The notes under the pieces: model-generated
What the model saw: the letters and a program-made list of their open reading frames with translations, nothing else
Told to the model about the DNA's origin: nothing
The model's database searches: none
Translations under genes and position numbers: made by a program
From: Neurospora intermedia
Taxonomy: Eukaryota; Ascomycota; Sordariomycetes; Sordariales; Sordariaceae
Length of the DNA stretch: 64,000 nt
Direction: 5' to 3'
Assembly (NCBI GenBank): GCA_037102815.1
Contig: BTPP01000010.1
Span: forward strand, 62,001-126,000
In this document: positions 58,465 through 64,000 of the stretch, piece by piece
Numbering within the stretch: the stretch's first letter is position 1
Layout: every line of letters begins with the position of its first letter

Positions 58465-59984
58465 ATGGTGTCAAAGATGAACTACTCGTTTTCTGTTCGT
58501 TTAGTAACAGCGCTGGCGCTGCTGCCCTTTGCGCAAGCAGCAAAGGAGGTCTTTGCTCACTTTATTGTAAGTCCACCCCCAACCGTTGGCAAACAACAAA
58601 CACTCACACATGCTTTAAGGTGGGAAATGCTCGTTTTTATGACCTGCCCGACTGGCAGGACGACATCCGTCTTGCACAGAAGGCTTCCATCGATGGCTTC
58701 GTTCTTAACATTGCTTCGCAAGACGAAAGTAACGCCAACTCCCTGGCCAATGCCTTCCGAGCTGCCAATGCTGTCAACTTCAAGCTGTTCTTCTCTTTTG
58801 ACTATAACGCACAAGCTCCTTGGTCTAAAGACGCCGTAACCGCCCTGATCAATCGCTGGGCGGATGAGCGCTCGTATTTCAAGCCTGACAACACCTACCG
58901 ACCTTTAGTTTCCACCTTCGAGGGACCTGATTATGCGGAAGACTGGCGCGATATCAAGGATAAGACCAACTGTCTTTTTATCCCAGACTGGTCATCCATC
59001 GGCGCTGCAAACGCAGCCACAAAGGCGGGTGGTGTTGTGGATGGACTATTCAGCTACGCTGCTTGGCCAAAGGGGCCTTCTGCCATGACCACGGAAATGG
59101 ATGAGCAGTATCGGACCGCGTTAGAGGGTCGTCCTTACATCATGCCGGTCGCCGGGTGGTTCTACACCAACCTGCCCAACTGGAAAAAGAATTGGCTCTG
59201 GAAGGGAGATGAGCTTTGGGATACGCGCTGGCAGCAGATAATCGAATTCCAGCCCGAATTCGTGGAGATTCTTACCTGGAACGACTACGGCGAATCGCAC
59301 TATATCGGCCCAGTCCGCGAGAAATCGCTTGGGCTGTTTCGGAGTGCAAATGCACCGCTCAACTATGCCGAAAACATGCCGCATGACGGGTGGAGGAGAT
59401 TGTTGCCCTATTATATTCAGCAGTACAAGCAAGGCAGCAAGGGCCAGTCGACCAAGCGGATCCCCACCACCGTTGTCAAAACTCTGACCACTATTGTCAC
59501 CGCGCCAGCTCCATCGCCGACGTCAACTGTCTTCAGAGCAGCGGAGCAGGTGGCACAGCAAGACTTCGCTGTGCCAGAAGAGGCGGTTGTAGCCTATTAT
59601 CGGATTAACCCAGCAAAAGCTTGTTACAACGGCAACACGACTGGCAATGACCCGAAATATCAGGAGGTGTACGCACCAGACGAGCTCCTGCAGGATAACA
59701 TCTTCTTCACCGCCTTGTTGGCAGAGCCAGCCGATATCAGCGTTTCGATCGGTGGGAAGGACCAGAAGGCCACCTTCTCGAAGACGCCGCAGAACGGCAG
59801 AGCAGGAATTTATTCGGGCAAGGTGTTGTTCACCAACAGCATGGGGGATGTGGTGGTGTCGGTGACGAGAACCCTGGAAGACGGGACAACGCTGCTAATT
59901 GCGCAGGCGAAGGGAGGGCCAGCTATCACGACGGAATGTGTGGGCGGAATGGTGAATTGGAACTCAGCTGTTATCAGCTCCTAA
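58465..59984 (+). CDS. GH71 alpha-1,3-glucanase (mutanase), secreted
   Basis: Exons 58465-58566 and 58620-59984 give 488 residues; the 53-base intron is the shortest in the window. A signal peptide covers about residues 1-25 (hydrophobic core TALALLPFAQA). The GH71 catalytic domain begins KEVFAHFIVGNARFYDLPDW and continues with DGFVLNIA, FFSFDYNA, STFEGPD, GLFSYAAWP, AGWFYTNLPNWKKNW and LTWNDYGESHYIGP. These contain the conserved acidic residues. A Thr/Pro-rich hinge (about 330-355) leads to a C-terminal beta-rich domain usual in fungal mutanases. The enzyme cleaves alpha-1,3-glucan, either in the fungus's own wall during growth, septation or autolysis, or in other fungi. A second ATG five codons in (58477) could also be the start. 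Confidence 0.93.
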
Positions 59985-61129
59985 TAAAAGAGCTTAATTT
60001 ATCATTACCGTTGTAATCACCATAGACGACCTGATGCCTCATGGCGTTGATGATTAGAGTTATAAACATCAATGAAAATGAATGTTTGATGAAGTCGCCC
60101 CCAGATTCCTCGGCTTTTTTTTTGTTGTGTGGCGGTGGAGAGATGAAATCGACGGCCGGCCATTGTCATCAAGGTGGAGGGCTGTCAAAGGGTTCTCTTT
60201 ATCACCATGCTATTGTTTGTACCTTCATTGTCTGGTACTGGCAGTTGTCAGGTTGCTGTTGACCTTGACGCCTGAAGAAACATGATCGGTTGTCGTCGCT
60301 TTAATGAGTGGATATGGCGATCATGGCGGAGTTGGAGTGTTGGGGTTTTGACGATCATTCTTCCTTGTCCCGCAGACCTTGATGTCATGAAACGTGAGGA
60401 AGAGAAATGATTGGCCATTACTTGAATATCCAGCCAATCAAGGTCCATCCCGATGAGCTCTCCCCGCACCCTTTCCTGTCCTGTCCATGCGAGAATGGAG
60501 TTCAAGCGGCCCGACTCCAGCATAGTGTATGCACAGGTAGAGTAGAGTCACATGGAGCGGGAGGAGCATGGTAGATGAAAGGACCCTAGATTTGCAATCC
60601 GGAAGCAGCCCCTTCTCGGATGAACAAGGTGCAAGGGCACGGACTCTATCAAAATCGATCTCTGGGGATGGAGTGCGAGAGATAAGCTGGTGTCGCATGC
60701 AGCATAAATTGAGGCAGTCATTACACGTAGTAGGTCAGATAGGTACCTCTACAGAGCTGTATGATTACAAGCCTGTTATCAAATTACCAGTTACCTAGAT
60801 GCATTGGGCACACATATGAGCTACGAGTTGTACAATCACGTAGTGCTGGTTTCGAAGATCGATTAGAAATTCATGAATTAAATTTATTCCAACGCTGATC
60901 TAGATCAAGGTGCCAAATCTTCTCTTTCGTCAAGTGCATAGCCCAAGCCAACAACGATCACCAAAGAGATGACGAGAGACCTGCTCTACGCCCAAGCCTA
61001 CCAAACCAAACTACCTCTACCCTACGCGAAATCTGAGAACAGAAAGCAGAAGAGACCCGTTCCAAAATAACACAGCTGCCTCGCTTGACATAGCGAAATT
61101 CAGCACCATCTAACCACACTCAAACTTCA
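59985..61129. other. Intergenic region between convergent genes
   Basis: 1.1 kb between the GH71 gene and the kinase-like gene; no coding frame. One AGGTACCT palindrome is at 60741-60748. An AT-rich part lies near 60840-60900. Confidence 0.45.
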
Positions 61130-62416
61130 TCAAAAGTCAGGCTCCGAATCAGTCTCTCCATCCTCCTCATCCGGGCTCTCAGAAATGGCTCTTAGTCCCC
61201 TTCCGCTGCCCCTGGTCTTCCCCGGCCGATGATACGTGACATCATCAATCGCTTCCCACCTACCTGTAGTTGCACTCATCTCCGCCAGATAAAACGGACC
61301 ATGGAGTTTGATAGGAAAATTCCTAACCATAGGCGTCAAGCATTTCTCATAGGTACCATGCATGGTAAGAGGCGGCGCACTAGCCGTTTGCAAGGCTTTT
61401 TCCTTGACTTCATGCATGAAATTTTGGACGCGTGGGTCGTTCGATTCATTCAGCCCCGTCATCAACATACACCCAGTCAACGATGGGGTAAGCCTCTTCT
61501 CGAGCGCCTCAGCGCGGCGAATGAAATTGCTGAGGTTGGGCGGGGGACAGGAGGGTTCGCGGATTCGCCGGCCTGTTTGGTCCTTGAATTGCTTTAGCTC
61601 GTGACAAAAGTCGTAGTAGAGCGAGAGGATGGCGGTCATGGGCGCGTCTCCCGGGATGGTACTACCCCGTTGGGGGTCATCGGGGTAAGGGACCGCGCCG
61701 TCTTTCGGTGGCCGCTGGTGCTCGGGCAGGTTGATGCAGATCAGTAAACGTGCCCATTCCATGACTTGGTCGATGTCTCTGGTGGCCATGTGGTTGGGGT
61801 TGAAGCCGAAGTCCCAACCCGCATAACCAAAATCACCGAGGTAGAAGTCTGGGATGTCGCTGAGCTCTCCGTTGCTGGAAGGAGCAAAGTGCAGCCATAT
61901 ATTGCCGGGGTGTAGATCTTTGTGGAAGATTGGTTTCTTGTAGACGGTGTAGAGGTGTTGCAGAGAGCTGAAGACCTGGTGGAGCATGCGGGCGATGAGT
62001 CTTGCTGGAAACCGCTTGTCTGGGTTGAACTTGGTGTGCTTGATGGAGTTATACTTGGTCATGATCAAGTCCTTGACTGAACCGCCGTTGATGAGCTGCC
62101 AGTAGGATACTAGATGGAAAAGCCCATTCTTGGACTGGATCTTTTCGTATCCGTAGAATTTCGGAATCAGGGGTCGGATGTCGGGCGAGCGAGGTGGCTT
62201 ACTCAGGTATTCTTCCATGAGGTGGAACTCATTGGGTTCGATGCATTTGCTTCGATCGAGACGGTTTCTGCTCACCTTTCGGATGAGAAGCTCACCTGTG
62301 CTAACTTTCCGGACGACTTGTGCTTGGGCTTCGGCGCCATGACCGGCCGTTCTGCAGAAGACATAGTCAGATCCTCTGAACTTGAAGAGATACGCTCGTG
62401 TGTTGGAGTCGGACAT
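61130..62416 (-). CDS. Protein-kinase-like protein (filamentous-fungal family)
   Basis: A single exon of 428 residues starts at the ATG at 62416. The kinase-like fold is supported by a catalytic-loop motif HKDLHPGNIW (165-174), where HKD replaces the usual HRD, and a metal-binding DFG (195-197). A candidate ATP-binding Lys is Lys47 in LLIRKV. The Gly-rich loop is weak (TAGHGAEAQ), and the APE motif is not obvious. Helix-rich C-lobe segments follow (RDIDQVMEWARLL, LYYDFCHELKQF). The tail is acidic (SPDEEDGETDSEPDF). Many filamentous ascomycetes carry expanded families of such HKDLHPGN proteins; substrates are unknown and activity is uncertain. Confidence 0.8.
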   Translation of the reverse strand: MSDSNTRAYLFKFRGSDYVFCRTAGHGAEAQAQVVRKVSTGELLIRKVSRNRLDRSKCIEPNEFHLMEEYLSKPPRSPDIRPLIPKFYGYEKIQSKNGLFHLVSYWQLINGGSVKDLIMTKYNSIKHTKFNPDKRFPARLIARMLHQVFSSLQHLYTVYKKPIFHKDLHPGNIWLHFAPSSNGELSDIPDFYLGDFGYAGWDFGFNPNHMATRDIDQVMEWARLLICINLPEHQRPPKDGAVPYPDDPQRGSTIPGDAPMTAILSLYYDFCHELKQFKDQTGRRIREPSCPPPNLSNFIRRAEALEKRLTPSLTGCMLMTGLNESNDPRVQNFMHEVKEKALQTASAPPLTMHGTYEKCLTPMVRNFPIKLHGPFYLAEMSATTGRWEAIDDVTYHRPGKTRGSGRGLRAISESPDEEDGETDSEPDF

Positions 62417-63853
62417 GGTCGTTGAGAGAAGGCAACTGACTTTCGGTGTATGTGTTCGCTATTGGTTAGTCTGCTGAGATGCTTATTCCCTGTCTCTCAT
62501 AGGACGAGACATCGGGATGTTTATAAACCGTACAGTCTCGCCGTCCACAAAGCAACGGTCGAATAACCATGCTATCTTGACACTCTGTCGATGGGCAAGT
62601 TTAGTGCTCGTCTTCAATGGAATTGTTCGCTGAACTGAAAGAGTACATGAGGCAGAATAACGCCACCAAACCTCCTTTGTTCAAAATATACGGCGGACAA
62701 TGTGCCTTTGGGGGACTTCGCTTTGTTCTCGTCATATTGCCGTCTTTGGTCGTTAATACAAGGGAGCATTGTGCTCGAAATTCAGTCCTGGACCACTCGA
62801 CAGAAACATTTTCTCAGGTTTGAAAAGTCGATTTGACTCACGGGGATAGTGGTGAGCTTTTTGAGTATTAGTTTGGGGGTTGAGTATGCGAGTGGAATGT
62901 TTAGGCTTTTTATTACCGAATGATATTCGTGCGCCTTGCTGCCCTTCCAAGGACAAGACGAAAAAAGAAGGAGGGGTTCTGTTTTTTAAGAGAATAAAGT
63001 ACTGCATTGAAACAGACTACGTTACCAGTAAGGCTCGTCTGGTCAGATTATGCTACCAGAAGCCACTTGAAATGGCTTCAGTTCAACGAGTGATCAATTT
63101 GGTGAAGAGGACTTCGCCATAATTCCACTTCTGCGCTCTGGATAACGACACCTCCGATGTCGCAGCATAAATCGTTTCGCAGACTCATTTTCCCGTGAGT
63201 AAAAGGACGAATGTGGAAAAGTTTCATTAGACGAATCCAGATTACCGCTCTTTAGTTCGTAGGGGAGTTCGTGATAGCTTCCTTTCTTCGTGTGACGATG
63301 GTTGCAATGAATGCCTGGTTGATGTATTCGAGTGCCAAGAGACTGTTTGTTTGAGCGTCGGTGTTGAGGTGCGAAAGACGGAGCTGCAAGTCCGACCGAC
63401 CCCTGAACGTTCATTCCGCGACCAACCAATGAGACGGTGTGTTCTCTTAGTGCTCATCAGACACAGCGTTTGATTGGTCAGCAGAAGGGCAAGTGTGGAT
63501 CTGCGTTTCTCTTGGATTCCTATCTCGAAGAATGTCAGCACTTCGTCCAACTCCTCACCATCCTCTCTTCACACTCAATCTTCGTCGAGAGTCTAAACCA
63601 CAAGTCAACAAGCCGCCACCCGAGCGAAGCCTTAAAGGAACGTGGGCATGGTTCGACAATCATTCACCTTTCAATTCACTTGGAGCTGCCTGGTTCCGAC
63701 AATCAGCCTCCCCTCCCCTGGCCTCTGTCGCATTATCACCACAGCTAATCTTCGCGGACTTGGGGGTGGTGTCTCATCAGCCGTCATACCAATTCTAACA
63801 ATATTCGTCTTTCCTCTATATGTGATCAACATCTATTTCATCATTTCCCAGCA
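62417..63853. promoter_or_regulatory. Divergent intergenic region before the right-edge gene
   Basis: 1.4 kb between divergent starts. Several short frames (for example 62617-62823 and 63437-63748) show no domain. The final 150 bases are pyrimidine-rich, consistent with a leader for the gene starting at 63854. Confidence 0.45.
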
Positions 63854-64000
63854 ATGAAAACTCTCACTCGAGCAGCTCGAGGCCTCAGCGTAAATCCTCA
63901 ATCCGCCTTCGTTCCAAAGGCACCAACGCTCAACCTCTTCCGAGATGTTCTCGCGCGCGCCGACAACACCAACACCAACACGGTGAGCGCCCCCTTCAGC
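63854..64000 (+). CDS. Start of a gene leaving the window, possibly mitochondrial
   Basis: An ATG at 63854 in a good context (AGCAATGAAA) opens a frame of MKTLTRAARGLSVNPQSAF, then FVPKAPTLNLFRDVLARAD and a short Asn/Thr run. The first 30 residues are rich in Arg, Ser and Leu and lack acidic residues, as in a mitochondrial presequence. At about 63980 the sequence ACG-GTGAGC looks like a 5' splice donor, so the coding exon probably ends there and the last bases of the window are intron. The family cannot be told from this short piece. Confidence 0.5.
   Translation, partial: MKTLTRAARGLSVNPQSAFVPKAPTLNLFRDVLARADNTNTNTVSAPFS

Overview
This window is nuclear DNA of a filamentous ascomycete, most likely a Sordariomycete. 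The genes carry short introns of about 50-180 bases with GT...AG ends and CTAAC/CTGAC-like branch sites. Gene spacing is loose. The gene content is typical of mould genomes: GH71 glucanase, DUF3712 membrane protein, carotenoid-oxygenase relic, filamentous-fungus kinase-like protein and a SesB-type hydrolase. The species cannot be named from the sequence alone.

Layout. A partial repeat-bearing gene enters from the left (1-507). After 3.2 kb without a gene come an alpha/beta-hydrolase-vWA fusion gene (3750-6471), a metallo-beta-lactamase-fold gene (6846-7706, minus) and the proteasomal ATPase RPT4 (8784-10167). A 4.1 kb gap leads to glucosamine-fructose-6-phosphate aminotransferase (14288-16848), then proteasome beta7 (17537-18517, minus), a SAP30BP/HCNGP-like protein (19153-20415) and a DUF3712 membrane protein (21538-22766, minus). 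A 5.2 kb gene-poor stretch follows. Next are a cytochrome b2-type L-lactate dehydrogenase (27950-29752, minus), a GDSL/SGNH esterase (31410-32337), COP9 signalosome subunit 4 (32893-34215, minus), a Jac1/HscB co-chaperone (35674-36612), an F-box-like protein (37206-39917 or longer, minus) and a small Ser/Arg-rich protein (41431-41757, minus). A 345 bp TA-flanked MITE lies at 43078-43422. Beyond it are a SNF2-family ATPase (45517-49476, minus), tRNA-Gly(GCC) (50112-50182, minus), a 60-residue Cys protein (52312-52494, minus), a decayed carotenoid-oxygenase gene (about 55600-56345, minus), a GH71 alpha-1,3-glucanase (58465-59984), a protein-kinase-like gene (61130-62416, minus) and the first exon of a gene leaving on the right (63854-64000).

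How the genes relate. Most are single housekeeping genes, not a pathway cluster. Four belong to ubiquitin/proteasome biology (RPT4, beta7, CSN4, F-box-like) and lie within about 31 kb. GFA1 (chitin precursor) and GH71 (cell-wall alpha-glucan) both concern the cell wall but lie 44 kb apart.

Most notable: the 762-residue protein at 3750-6471. It joins an RRM-like N-terminus, a SesB-like serine hydrolase (the effector domain often found at the front of fungal NLR immune receptors) and a von Willebrand factor A domain with an intact MIDAS motif, where an NLR would have a nucleotide-binding domain. Exon boundaries were placed by eye from splice consensus, phase and family similarity recalled from memory. 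No database search was run.
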